NCBI GenBank assembly: GCA_038049695.1
Contig: CP142457.1
Coordinates: 57,594,501-57,658,500, forward strand
Source: Cinnamomum chago
Lineage: Eukaryota; Streptophyta; Magnoliopsida; Laurales; Lauraceae
Reading direction: 5' to 3'
DNA: 64,000 bases
Under the pieces are notes generated by a model. That model searched no databases and had not been told where the DNA came from. It saw only the letters and a list, made by a program, of their open reading frames with translations. This document shows, one piece after another, positions 10,245-22,500 of this stretch. Made by a program: the position numbers and the translations under genes. Position 1 is the first letter of the stretch; each line of letters begins with the position of its first letter.

Positions 10245-11562
10245 TTGGATGGGATTTGAGTGGGTCCTATTTTGATACTGATGGTACAATGGAATTGGAC
10301 TGCACCAAAATTCAACAGACCCAACTTACAAAATTGTAAGCTTGAACCTTTTAAGATGTTAAGACTATTGTAGTTCCACTGAAACTGTACAAAGTTGAAA
10401 GCTTGAACCTTTTAAGATGTTAGACTATTGTAGTTCCACAGAAACTGTATTGTTGTCTCTGCTATTTAACAACATATTTCTTAATATTCTCATCTGCGCA
10501 CAAAGTCCAAATTGCTTGGTTCATTTAGCCTTCACAGCTGCTTGATGGTTTTGGAGCTGCATTTTGCAAAAGCTGTAAACTGTCGAACCAACCCTTCTAT
10601 TTTAGTTGTGTGACCCACCTGAGTTATTTAAAAATGGTAGCCCACGATCTATTGATTCAGAGTGGGAGTACTCATGGGCCAATTCTAGTTAAGCCGGCCC
10701 AAATTCTGGTTTGAATTGGTCAGCATATGGTCTGTGCTGTGCTCTTTAGGCACATGGCTGGACCTAGGCCTGTATTTCAGGTCCAGTCACTAAATATGCC
10801 AGGCCTTGTCACATATGCCTATTGGCCTCGACTGATCAGACATTTAGCACAAAGGTCTATATAGGTTTTGCAATTGGGCTCATGCTGGGACTAACTTTTA
10901 CTGATCCAGTTTTCCAGATTGGGACTGATAATTAAATGGGCCAGGCATTTTCAGCTTTGGTGCAATAATGAGGGCTGGTTTATCATAAATGACATGACTG
11001 CAACAGAACTGCAACTGTAAAGATGGGAGCATTGATAGAGCTATTCAGAGAGTTAAAGGAGGCACGGAAGAACACATCCATCCAGTTGCGGAACTAGAAA
11101 TATACCTGGTGGGACAATAGGAAAATAAAAATTTATTGGAAGGGCAACGTAAAAAAATTCTAAAATTTTCTATAAAGTTTAGGGGGTCTTGGGAATTTAT
11201 GGGGTCATGACCACTGCCAGCCCCTCCCTAGTTCCACCTGTAAACCCGGCCTTCTTCCCCTGCCCTGGGGTGGACTGAGCTGGGCCATTTCCTGGTCTTG
11301 GGCAGTGCTCGATCCCTGTTGTTAAAACATGGTTAAATAATGTGATTCGTGGTGCATAATTTTGCCATACAAGTATGGGTCAACCGTGTTGCTATTGGCA
11401 AGTATCTTTCTTGCAAAGATGCTTCAAAGGCAAAGTAGAGAAGCTGCTTACATAATTCAAAAACTGAGAAGCATATTGCAAATAAGATATGGGCTTTTTT
11501 TTTTCTTTTCAATTGTGATTAGGTGCTTTCACCTATGAGACAATAATTATTAGGCTGCGTTT

Positions 11563-11783
11563 GGTCACAGCAACTATTGATAGCGATTGAGGTTATGTAG
11601 ATGCTGATGCTGATGCTAAAAGCTGAGGGGACTGAGATTATGGAATATCAGGGATTTGAGGCTCTAGAAGCTGTCGTTGTTGTTGTAGCTTGTCGTTGTC
11701 TTGTATTTGCGTTTGGTGGGCCCCTCGTGATTTAGCCAATCGCAGTACCAATCGCTAGGAAGTTGCTACAGCCAAACGCACCC
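11563..11783. mobile_element. MITE with about 34-bp terminal inverted repeats and TA duplication
   Basis: The left end GGCTGCGTTTGGTCACAGCA is mirrored by the right end, whose reverse complement starts GGGTGCGTTTGGCTGTAGCA. Similarity continues to TAGCGATT on both arms. The dinucleotide TA borders both ends (11561-11562 and 11784-11785). There is no coding capacity. A TA duplication fits Tc1/mariner-like or related MITEs, but the family is not certain. Confidence 0.75.
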
Positions 11784-12468
11784 TAAAACAACTAGGTTCA
11801 TGGAGTTTTATGAAATGTTTCATGAAAAAATCAATTTTTGGTTGCAGCAACGAAGAGTAACAGATCTTTTAATAAACAAACATCTGGTGGAAACTTTGTT
11901 CGGAGAATTTAAAAGACAGCAACTGCAAAGATAGATGACCAAAGGGAGGGAGGGACAACACAAGGAGGGGTAACAATTACAGAATTCTAAACCTATATGG
12001 AAACTTTCAAACGTCATAAATGAAATAACAATTATAGAATTCTAAATGAAAATTAAAAGATTTGTACATTACTAAGTACAAAGTTATTGGCAAACAAGAT
12101 ATTTCAAGAATAGTACTTATATTCTCTCTAAATGTCTGAAAGTAAGTGCTTTTGTGGACCCAATTGTTGGGTCTTGAGATAAAGATCTAAGAAGAAGGCA
12201 AAAACCTATTCCTTTGGGCATCATTGCCTCTCTCTGATGATCACTTAGTTATGACTTATTTTATCCAGAGAGGAGAGTTTTGAAATGGATGAAGTCACTT
12301 CCTTCTGTTATGAAATGAAAATTTGAATGAATCCTTGCAGTGCGAAATTTCACGTAGAAAGTTTCTTGACTAAGTCTGAGTAAAGAAAGGGGGAGATTCA
12401 AACAAATGGGATCTTAAATTCAAGGCTGTTTGGCAAATAACTTTAGCATCAATTATAAATAACCCCAA

Positions 12469-12638
12469 GGGGTAGCTCAGTTGGCGTAGGACCACGGTTT
12501 GCACTCGGAATTTGTAAGTTTGAAACTGCACTACCACACTAGGGCTACAGGGGAGTTTACCCGGCTTCCCTCTGGGCCCGGATGAATTAGTCTAGCCCAA
12601 AGGGTTGGTAACCCTTCGATAGCAAAAAAAAAAAAAAA
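12469..12638 (+). mobile_element. tRNA-derived SINE with poly-A tail (SINE family A)
   Basis: The 5' part GGGGTAGCTCAGTTGGCG is a tRNA-like A box, followed by a degenerate B box (AAGTTTGAAACTGC), a tRNA-unrelated body and a 15-A tail (12624-12638). The cloverleaf cannot be completed as a functional tRNA, and the body and tail mark it as a SINE transcribed by RNA polymerase III. The body is shared with the truncated copy at 18464-18555. I could not define its target duplication. Confidence 0.8.
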
Positions 12639-14645
12639 GTATCATGCAATAACAAATAAACATATAAAATTAGAAAAATAAAATAAAATTTACGTAGTTC
12701 AGCAATGTGTCTATGTCCGCACTAAATCGAGAGAAATTTTTGCTATCTATGAAAAAATAGGATCACAAATCTCACCTTCTCATGCCTACACAACAAACTG
12801 AACTTTATTAGCATAAATTACTACACTCAAAGAATACTACTGCTTGGAGCTTCCCCTAAATCTCTGGAGTAGCCCACCATCACCCCAGGCAGGGAGCTGC
12901 CAAATGCCCATTGGATCCAACAATTTCACACTAATGTTCAATACAACTAGATCATGTAATAGAAGACATTTATTACAACATTACATGACACATGAGAAGC
13001 ATTATTCAAACACATGACATTTATACCAAACCAACGCTTTCATTTTGCCTTTCACCTTTTCTTTTTATGGTCCGCTGAACAAATAAATTGGTGATACGGA
13101 CTGAGACACAGTTGTGTCCACATGATTTAAAAATTGAAAAGTAATGCCACCGCCCACATCAGCATTCTACAACCATGGGAATATGGAAAGGGTATAATAC
13201 ATAAATTCGGTATCAGTTGCTTGAGGGCCCCCATTTGCCTACTTTGTTTCAAATTCTAAGAATTTATAACAAAGTGGGTTCCTCCATCCTAGTATTAAAG
13301 AGGACAGTGGAAAGTGGTAAAGGATCTTGGGCAGGGAAGCAGATTGATCTGTCACTTTTTGGCATTTAACATATTACAACACTGGGTGGGAAATCCAGTA
13401 AGATGAGAGGAGATTATTTATTGTCATCTCATCAATCTTCACTTTTTTTTTTGTTGCTGAAACATTGATCTTCACTTCTAATCATTCAGTTTCAAGTTCA
13501 ACTGTGATAGAAAGGCATTCCTTCAAATCTTTCTGATTCAATTTGGCAAAACAAGTGATGCCTTGATAAAAAAAAATAAAAAAAAAAGGCCACTGTATAC
13601 CTATTGGTTTATGTAGAAAACCATAGCTTTTGCCCACAGAGCAAGGCTTTTTTTAATCTATTTCTCTAAAGATCACTTGGTTGGACCAGGTCTTAAAGTG
13701 CTTGCTCAGACATTGATTCACCCGTATGTGCCTTGAATCTTAATACAACATAAACCTTACAGATCAGGACATGGTTGAGCCAGTAAGTGCAGAGTGCCGA
13801 CAATTCTAACCAATTTTAGGTTTATTAGACATCAAAGTTGAACCAGTTTAGACCACAGGTCAAACCGTCCATTGACTCCATTCTTTCTTCTGGTGCTCCC
13901 TGCCATCCAATCCAATTGTTTCCTCTCTCTTTTTTTTTTCCTTCTTTTCCTAGTACTGCTTTTGCTTTTTTATCTCTCTCTACTTTTATCTTCTTAATCA
14001 TCAGAAGTGGCCCTCAAGTCTGGGAAGTGTTCATTGACCATCATATAACATGGGCCCATCAGATCTGCAGATAAGAAAAAGAAGGAACATGACTGTGTCA
14101 CATAGCACTAAGCAGGAAAGCTGCTTGTGGGAACTTAGAAATTGACCCACGTCAACCATTTTGAGAAAAAAAAAATATTACAGCCATTATGTTATGGTCT
14201 AAGTGCAACAACTTCAGGTTTGGTAATCACGTGAATCCATCCTTTAAACAGAATCCACTCAACTGAGTGGGAATAATCCTTCCTCCGTACCCAAGTAGCC
14301 ATCCTATTAAAACTTCTAAAAAAGGTGAGTAAATGTATTTATTTATTTTTTATTTTTTCTGCGACTCAAACTCACACACTCTCCCTTACAAATTGTGTCC
14401 TTCTTTGCTCGGGGTCACGAGCACTATAGCGTTGAAGAAGATAGAATTGGAAGAATTTCATTTTTTGCTATTCAAACTCACACACTCTTTCTATCTCTAT
14501 CTGCTTGGTGCATAGGGTCGCGAGTACTATAGTGTTGAAGACTTGAAGGAGATAGAATTGGAAGAATTCCCAAGTTATTTCTATTACAAATCCCAAATTA
14601 TACAAATAGCAAGCCAGTAAAAAGCAGAATCCATAACCCAATATT

Positions 14646-14649
<4 letters not shown>

Positions 14650-14680
<31 letters not shown>
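14650..14680. repeat. (GA)n microsatellite
   Basis: About 15 GA units lie downstream of the BTB gene stop codon, in its probable 3' flank. Confidence 0.9.
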
Positions 14681-14737
14681 ATGATCAAAATGCACATAAC
14701 CAGAAGCATCTGAATTGCTGCATCATCTCTCATCTAA

Positions 14738-16890
14738 TTAATTCTCACAAGCAGCTGCAATGATCCGAATCTGCCTATGACGTTCAGCTTCCCCATTTCG
14801 TCTCCAAAACGCCCTTCTCCACCAAACCTCAAACGCCCTCTGCAAGTTGGGGCAGTCCTCCCCAGAATTCAAGAACCGATCAAACCACCCCATCAAAATC
14901 TGCTGCTGGCAGTCAATTGGCAGCGTCAGAATGGTATTGCTCAGACCCTCCTCAATCAGGTGACGATCCAGCCCCTTCCAAAACCTCCTCATCCACCCAA
15001 AATCCTCATAGAACGGCTCCAACCACCTCCTCAGCAGCGCGCATCTCGCCTCCTTGGACACCAGTATCTGCCCCTTTCCAATCCCCACAAACAGCCTTGC
15101 CGTAACCCGGCTCACCTCGTATCGATGCACCGCCGGCACCTTCGAATGCTCCTCCACCAGCTCCACCTCCTCCGCCCATGTCTTCAAAAACTCATCTGCA
15201 ATTTGGCGGTCAATCAAGATATCCAACATCCAATGCAGGTTGTCCGCCTGCCTTGCAATCTGACCCACTTCGCCCATGTCGGACTTCTCGGCAACGAGGT
15301 GGAAATTGGAGCGGAGGAGCTGCAGGCAGCCGTCGCAGGCCGAGTATAATGTCTCCATGCTGAGTTCGTTTTGAGAGGAGTTCTCACGAAGCATTTTGGA
15401 GACTAGGCCTTTCATGTCTCTACGAGCCTTCTCATCTTTGCCTTGGAGGACTACTTGGAGAAGACGTGAGAGAGTTTCCTCGTTCGAATATGATTGTTGT
15501 ATGACTGGGGCTTCTACGGACACCCTTTTCAGCACTTCCACTGCTCCTGCGTTGTCCAGATGAAGCTGGGAGAGAAGAGTTGAGATCTTTTCCTCTTCGT
15601 CTTCTGCCCATGGAGCTGCTTCTAAGTACTCTAAACAGGATGAAATTCCAGCATCGAATTCAATTGTAGCAGAAACCTGAATCATCAAAAAAGGATTCCA
15701 CAACATCCCTCATTATTCAAAACAAATTATTCAACAAACCCATTGAAATCCAATCACTCCAATTCCAATTTCATTTCAATCAATCAATTGCGAAAAACTC
15801 AAAAGTTAAGCTGAAAAGAAACGCAAATTACAAACACCCCCACTTTGAGAGAGAGAGAGAGCAGTACTAGTACCTTTAAAATGGAAAGGACTTTAGAGAC
15901 ATCTTCTCTCATGAGCTTCTTCCTGAGATCCTTACAGTACATGAGCTGCAGTGTCTCCACATAGATTCCGACATCTTCACAGTCGGATATCTCCAATACA
16001 TGCTGGAATGGCTTCTGCTGCCTTGATCTCCATTCCGGCAGCTTCGAAGCGAAGAACCGGCTGTGGCCGATGAGAATTTGCCGGTGGACGTTTACCGTCA
16101 GGCACAATCCGTCCTTGGAGCTCAATGTCAGCTTCAGGTCGCTCGACGTCGGATCGTTGAATTCGTTGCCGGGGCTGCAGTTGCCAAGAATCTCCGCCGC
16201 TCGTTCCTGCAGCAGCAGCTGCCGGTCCTGCTCCGACGCCGGCGGTTTTCCTACAGTCACGCTCGGAGGATTCGGCATTGCCGGAATTGGGCTCCTGGGG
16301 TGGTAGTCCGGCTCATTCAACATCATGTCGAAAAGAGTCGGGTTCGGTCGGGTTTTGTCAAGCTGTGGAGGCGGCGGCGAATTGGGATTCAACAGCCCGG
16401 CGGTCAGCGCGTTGTTGAAATTGTTGTAGCGCGGCGGATACGGAGCAAAACCTCCACCGCCGCCAGTAACAGGAGGAGAAGAAGGATCCATCAGCGGAGA
16501 AGAAACCCTACCTGGAGAAACCCGGATTGTAAACGGCGACGGTGACGGAGAACTCACGGTAAAGATAACGGAAAGTGGTTCTGCTTCTTGGGGTTCCTTC
16601 GTTTCAGTCGCCGGCGTCTGTCCCGGAACGTTGGCGGTGGTCCGGCGCTTCTGCTGCTCTTGCTGGGATGCAGGAGAAGGTTTAGCAGGTGCAGAGGTGG
16701 TGGTGGAGCAACACCATGCGCTCTCCGACGAAACCACGGTGGCCGGCAGCCGCTTCCGGTGGCCGTGGGTGGGATCGGAAGGGTTGGGTGAGGCAGCAGA
16801 AGTCGAAATGGTGGTCTCTCTGCGCTTCCTGCGTTTGGTCTTGGGGTTTTGTGTCTGCGTCTGGGTTTTGAGATGGGCGGATGCTGCCAT
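14738..16890 (-). CDS. BTB/POZ domain protein (At1g63850/At5g60050-like), two exons, 651 aa
   Basis: Exon 1 is 16890-15874 and exon 2 is 15676-14738, both on the minus strand. The intron (15873-15675+2) has a GT donor after ...TTTTAAAG and an AG acceptor after ...GATTCAG; the junction is phase 0 and joins SILK to [10 protein letters not shown]. The N-terminal ~230 residues are low-complexity, with a basic KRRKRR patch near residue 19, proline-rich stretches and a glycine run. The BTB/POZ domain (about residues 245-339; [32 protein letters not shown]) ends exon 1. Exon 2 is a helical C-terminal region found in this plant BTB subfamily, with many leucines and conserved tryptophans. BTB proteins of this kind usually dimerise and can be cullin-3 adaptors, but the partner is not visible here. 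The ATG at 16890 follows GAATTC and is the first in frame. The exon-2 antisense and exon-1 antisense frames are shadows of high GC content. Confidence 0.92.
15677..15873 (-). other. intron of the BTB/POZ gene
   Basis: A 197-bp intron on the minus strand with GT donor at 15873-15872 and AG acceptor at 15678-15677. It contains a short (CT)n run next to the donor and an AT-rich body. Confidence 0.85.
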
Positions 16891-17203
16891 GAATTCACTC
16901 TTTGTCTTTTCCCGTGAAGGAAAGAGAGAGAAACAGAAAGAAGATTTTTGGGTCTTTTTTGTTTTTGTTACAACTTACAAATGAAATGACAGTGAAAATG
17001 AAGCTAAAAACAACAGTGGGAAGGGGGCAGAGCGATGCTTCCAATAGTATAGATATGAGAATCAAAGGATCTTCTTCTCTTTGGTCCTTTGAAAAAGAAA
17101 AAGGGAAACAAAAGGGCAAGATAGAATAGGTGATAATACCAATGAAAGTGATTGGGTATTGAAAGACAAAAGCCAGAAGACAGTAAAATTTCAATGCAGG
17201 CAC
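16891..17203 (-). promoter_or_regulatory. probable 5'UTR and proximal promoter of the BTB gene
   Basis: On the minus strand this is a pyrimidine-rich leader (CTTTCTC-type tracts) of about 300 bp, typical of plant 5'UTRs. No clear TATA box could be fixed. Confidence 0.35.
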
Positions 17204-19094
17204 TTGTGGAAATCAGGAGTTTTTGTATTGGTTGTTTTGTCAGAACGTCAGAACTCAAGGAAGAAGAGTGTTCAATCCTAATCTGGATTTGGAGGAAGAT
17301 TAAAAATATAGGCTGCAACTGAAATTGCATGGCTGCTTCTGATTTCCCATGGGGTGTTGTCAGAGCCAATTTTTTTTTTTTTTTTTTTTTTTTTGCTCTC
17401 TCTGTGTGATTGTTGTATTGGGTGTGGGTGTGTGGTCCTTTGGGAATTTTATCTTTATAATCACCAATGGGATGGCCAGAAAAACAAAATAATGAAGTAT
17501 CATTACAATCGAGGTCCTTTTGAGTGATCCAAACCGTTGGAGGGTGAGTCATGATATGGGAGAGAGTGAGAGACGTAAAAATGGCTCCATTTGATGATGT
17601 TTGCCTCTGTACCATGGGCCTGGGCCTTTGAGTTGTGAATTGTGATTCTAAATTTGCAAGGAACCCACCCTTTGTTCATTAAGTAGAATCATTAGATGGG
17701 GTAATATTAGAGCGTGGCTCTAGTATGATGGATTCCACTAGATGGAGTAAGGCTTAAGAGTACTCGAGGTTGGCTCAATTGAAATATTTTTCTATTGAAT
17801 CAAATGAAAGGCCTTTTTCCCCGTATCTAGAAAACATTAATACACATGCATATAATGTGGCATTGATTTCCATGTATTAAAAAGGATGCTAATTATTGAG
17901 TTAAACCTATACTTCTTGCACAAAAGCAATACAGGTCTGAGGTGATATCATATCATACCCAACCCAAGGTCATGCCAAACACTGGATCATTTTTTATCAT
18001 TTGGTGAAATATGATTGAAGTTTGTTTACACCTACTGATAATAGGTATCCTTTTAAACACATTCAATGTGAGGCACAAACAGAATCTGTACAATTAAGGG
18101 AGGTAGGAGTCTAGGAGATGTATACATGCGCACATTCATTGGTGGACCTAATGTCAGACCATTAATTGAATTAGTTCTCAAAATTTATTTGCTTTACATA
18201 ATGTAATATATTTTATAATTAAAAGTAATGGTTGACAATGGTTATATCAACGTCAAATCAAAACTACTGCTGATTCACAATGTACAAGTATGTTTTGAAG
18301 GGATTAGATTGCGAGAGGTGGACTCAGCTATGTGAAAATGGAACGGAGGGGGTAAATCAAAAGGACCTATTTTAGAGAATCTTGTTATTTAACTAATGCT
18401 AATGCCATTACGTATAAAGAGTTTCAGACATTTTCCTTCGATTTTTAATAATATGAAGGGCAGTTTTTTTTTTTTTTTATTGTTAACAGAGGGTATCCAA
18501 ATCTTTGGGCTGGACTATTCCTTCCGGCCCCAGAAAAAAACCCAACCTCTTGGATTAATATGAAGGGTAGTAAAAAAAACATACCAATGACTGAAATGGT
18601 GTTTCTAGAAATGAGAGAGGCAAATTTTCATAAGCCCATGAAGCTCGCCAGTGGTCAAAATCAGAGACATAAAGTGGACTTCGAATCTCATCGGTCAAGC
18701 CATTAGACCCCTTTATATTTGGAATGCCCAATTCCAGAGAAGCAAAAAGAGAGTCTCGAATCTCTTATGGTCCACGTATTTAAAAGCGAGGGCTTTGCTG
18801 AGAAACACCTCGAGTTACGGGCTCACAGTCACAGCCCTACCTAATTTTATGGCCTAGAGAATTATCATTCTAATCAAATTCTGCAAATCAAAAGCCCCTG
18901 TATTGAGTGCCAACACTCACGTTATGGTGAGCACCAGCTCATGTGGGTCACACCTCGGGTCTCACCCAAAAAAATGTCCTCATTGAGGGGAGTAAACATC
19001 AGGTGACCTGAGGGAACCCCCTAGTGAGAAAAGATGACTTCTGATGATGTATCACAGATTCAAATGAGTAAAGGGTAGGTAAGTAAGCACTGTA
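17204..19094. other. intergenic DNA with a 25-T tract and a truncated SINE
   Basis: No gene is supported. There is a poly-T run at about 17370-17394. A 5'-truncated SINE lies at 18464-18555. Frames near 18651-18857 are not recognisable proteins. Confidence 0.5.
18464..18555 (-). mobile_element. 5'-truncated SINE of family A with 15-bp target duplication
   Basis: On the minus strand this copy ends in a poly-A tail (poly-T at 18464-18478). Its body matches the 3' half of the SINE at 12469-12638, for example TTTGGGCT..GACTA and TCCGG..CCCAG. It is flanked by TAATATGAAGGGCAG (18449-18463) and TAATATGAAGGGTAG (18556-18570), a 15-bp target duplication with one difference. This proves retroposition rather than chance similarity. 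Confidence 0.8.
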
Positions 19095-19174
19095 TCCTTT
19101 TAACACTAGGGTAAGAGGCCGTTCTTATATACTGTGTATGTACCATTGATCCCACTTGATTCATGGCCCATAAG
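19095..19174. repeat. left copy of a duplicated flank around copia-2
   Basis: From TCCTTTTAACACTAGG to CATGGCCCATAAG this segment matches 23478-23574, on the other side of copia-2, apart from scattered substitutions and a ~17-bp insertion in the right copy. The copies were probably adjacent before copia-2 inserted at ATAAG. Confidence 0.8.
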
Positions 19175-19434
19175 TAATGAAGATACCAAGTCAGTTGAGT
19201 AAGAGGTCCCACATAATGGAGTTACACATGAAGACTCGTTCCCACAAAAAGATCTGCAACAAATATAGATTTAAATAGATGATAAGAACTATCTGTTGAA
19301 GCAGCTAGATGTTAGAGTATTTCTAGGGAATAAGTTTCAAATCATCTTATATATAAAGCAATATGTATTCTAAAAATATCATTGAAAAATAGAAAGGAAA
19401 TCTTCAAGTTTATCAAAAATTACAAAACTCAATA
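19175..19434 (+). repeat. 5' LTR of copia-2
   Basis: A 260-bp LTR starting TAATGAAG and ending ACTCAATA. It includes a TATATATAAAG stretch that may be its promoter. It carries a ~9-bp segment near 19320 that the 3' LTR lacks. Confidence 0.9.
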
Positions 19435-19520
19435 TGGTATCAGAGCTCTAGTCAGTCCTATTGTCCTCTGCATCTTACTCTCTTCTCAGTTGAACATTCT
19501 TTCTTCACCTTACTCATCTC

Positions 19521-22500
19521 ATGGCTTCTTCTTCTTCTTCTTCTCTGAAATACCCCTACCCATCAACTTTAAATGTTGGAAACTTTATCTCCATTAAGCT
19601 CACACCATCCAACTTCCTTCTCTGGAAAACTCAAGTAATGGGTCTCATAGAAAGTCAAGACCTTCAGGGCTTCATCAATGGGGATTATCCCATGCCCAAT
19701 CCTAAGAGATTGGTCTCATCCACTAATGAACTACTTGACAATCCAGACTACTCTGTGTGGAAATGATATGATCGTCTACTTCGTGGCTGGAACACCGAAA
19801 CTTTGTCTGAAGAAGTTCTCGGACTCGTGGTAGGGTTGGAAACCGCCTCTGAGGTATGGACAGCTCTTACTGATGCATATGCTAGAGAATCTCAAGAAAG
19901 AGAATTTTATTTACAAATTCAATTACAAATTTTTAAGAAAGGTTCTTCTTCTATCTCTTATTATATCCGCGAGTTTAAGGGATTGTGTGATGATTTGGCT
20001 GCTATAGGCAAGCCAATGGATGACCGCACTAAAGTATTTTCTCTCCTAAAAGGTTTGGGCCCAGGCTATGAGTCATTTGTCACTACCATGCTCAAGTCCC
20101 CTACTCCATCTTTCCGTGACATTGTTCCATTACTTCAAGGACATGACACCTTGAAGAATATGCATTCTGAAGATAACTTTGGTAGCAACCAAAATATGGC
20201 CTTCTTGGGTCAACGTTATCCAAATAAGGATAAATCTTTTAATCGGAAAGACAAACAAACCCAAGGTGGGTTCTAGTCCAAAGGACGTGGTTTTGTGCAG
20301 ACTGGTTCCCAACCTAGCCAAGGTAATGGACTCCTAGGGGAACACCCTCATCAAAATGATAAGGAATGGAAACCTTCACCAGATAAAGGGGCTACTTGTC
20401 AAATTTGTGGCAAATTAAATCATACTGCCATTCGTTGTTGGCATCATTTCAATCAAACGTATCAACCAAAAGTTGTCTCACAAGCCTTAGCAGCAATGAC
20501 ACTCTCTGATAGTCAAGACAATGCCTGGTTCCCTAATATGGGTGCATCTGCTCATATGACTGTTGACACTGGTAAGCTTCAGTCCTTCACTAGATATACT
20601 GGTTCTGATAAAATATTTGTTCGAAATGGTGCTGCACTTGACATCACACATATTGGCTCAGCCTCTGTTCCTTATGGACATGATAGGCTAGATTTGAAAA
20701 ATGTTCTAATTGTTCCTGTGATTAAAAAGAGTTTATTATCTGTAAGTCAAATGACAACTGACCACCCTTATGTCTTTGAATTTTCTTCCACTGGCTTTGA
20801 AATTAAGAACAGGGAAACCAGACGAGTGATAGCAGCGGGGAATTGGTGTGGTGGATTGTATGCCTTGAAGCTGCAAGAAAATGGAGAGGCCTTCATTACA
20901 ACCAGATTCCGAATAACCAGTGATGACATCTGGCACCAACAATTGGGTCACCCTCATATGCGTGTGGTCCACTGGGTGCCGGTGTTTTTCGTACATACGG
21001 GATTATGTGAAGAACAAGTTTGATCCTAGGTCACTACCTTGTGTTTTCCTTGGCTACAAAGAAACATACAAAGGTTACAGATGCTTCTACCCGCCAACAG
21101 GTCGTGTCTATACCTCTAGACATGTGGTTTTCGATGAAGGCATTTTTCCTTTTCGCAACTCGGGGATTTTATATTCCACATATCCCTCTCCTCAGGAAAT
21201 AACATTATTTTCTGAATGGTTCAATGGTGCTTTAGAGCTGCAACCCATCACCTCATCTCCTCCATACATCTCACCCTTCCTTGAAGTAGACACTTCTCAT
21301 TCCACTCATATACAACCCACCACTAACTATCTCATCATAAGGCCGCAGGGACCACAAGGTCTTACTCCACCTCATCAGGAACCACTTGTGACACCTAGTC
21401 CATCTCCATCTCAAAATGAGCCACTTGCCATTCTCCACCACGAGCTGCCACCATCAGTGTCACCTAGTCAATCTCCATCTCCAAGTGAGCCACTTCCCAT
21501 TATCCACCAAGATATGCAATCATTAGATCCAGCCATAATACCACCGTGCCACACCATGGTCACTCGCTCTCAAGATGGTTCCTTAAAACCCAATCCAAAA
21601 TTTACTTCTTCAGACTTTCTATATTCAGCTGAGCTTATTCCTCATGAGCCAACGACTATTAAGTCGGCTCTTAAGCATCCTGGTTGGCTCTCAGCTATGC
21701 AAGAGTAGCTTTCCGCATTGCATGATAATGGTACCTGGGAGTTAGTTCCACGAACACCCACCATGAATGTTGTCGGCTGTAAGTGGGTTTATAAGACCAA
21801 GCTTCATAGTGATGGATCCTTAGAGAGCCTAAAAGCTCGCTTGGTAGCAAAAGCCTACACTCAGGTTCCTAGGGTTGATTTTTCAGAGACCTTTTCACCT
21901 GTTATTAAACTCGCATCCATCTGCCTTATTCTCTCTATTGCTTTGGCCAGAAACTGGAGTATAAGACAATTGGATGTAAAAAATGCATTTTTGCATGGCC
22001 TCCTTGATAAACCTGTGTATACGGAGCAGCCTCCTGGGTTCATCGATCCGAAGCAACCGACTGCTGTATGTTGCCTTTGCCGAGCACTCTATGGTCTTCG
22101 CCAAGCTCCGCGAGCGTGGTTTGATAGGTTCAACTCGTTCTTATTGGCCGATGGCTTCTTCTGCAGTTTATTTGACTCATCTCTATTTATTTGTCAAAGT
22201 TCACATGGCACCATCATTCTCTTATTGTATGTCGATGATATCATTTTAACATCATTTTAACAGGGGATAATCCAACCTTACTCCAAACCTTTATTGCAAG
22301 ACTCCACAATGAGTTTGCTATGAAAGATTTGGGTGACGTCCTTTATTTTCTCGACATACAGGTCACTCGTTTTTCCGGTGGGCTTTTCTTAAATCAATCC
22401 AACTATGCTTATGATTTATTGGACCGGGCTCAAATGAAAAATTGTAGGTCCATTTCCACCCCCATGATAACATCTATTCGCCCGCCTTCAGATGGTGATG

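Larger units (their letters stand above)
10105..14737. other. intergenic DNA between the RING-H2 and BTB genes
   Basis: I see no protein-coding gene here. It contains a MITE with TA target duplication (11563-11783), a SINE (12469-12638), short A/T runs and a (GA)n microsatellite (about 14650-14680). The 10,600-11,250 part is rich in GGCCCA/GGGCC-like words typical of degraded repeats, but I could not define element ends. Confidence 0.55.

Noticed and set aside
12469..12545. A tRNA gene suggested by the A box
   Set aside because: The acceptor and anticodon arms do not pair, the B box is degenerate, and a body and poly-A tail follow. It is a SINE.
14777..15349. 190-codon plus-strand frame opposite BTB exon 2
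   Set aside because: It is the antisense shadow of a real exon; the minus strand has clear BTB-family features and matching splice sites.
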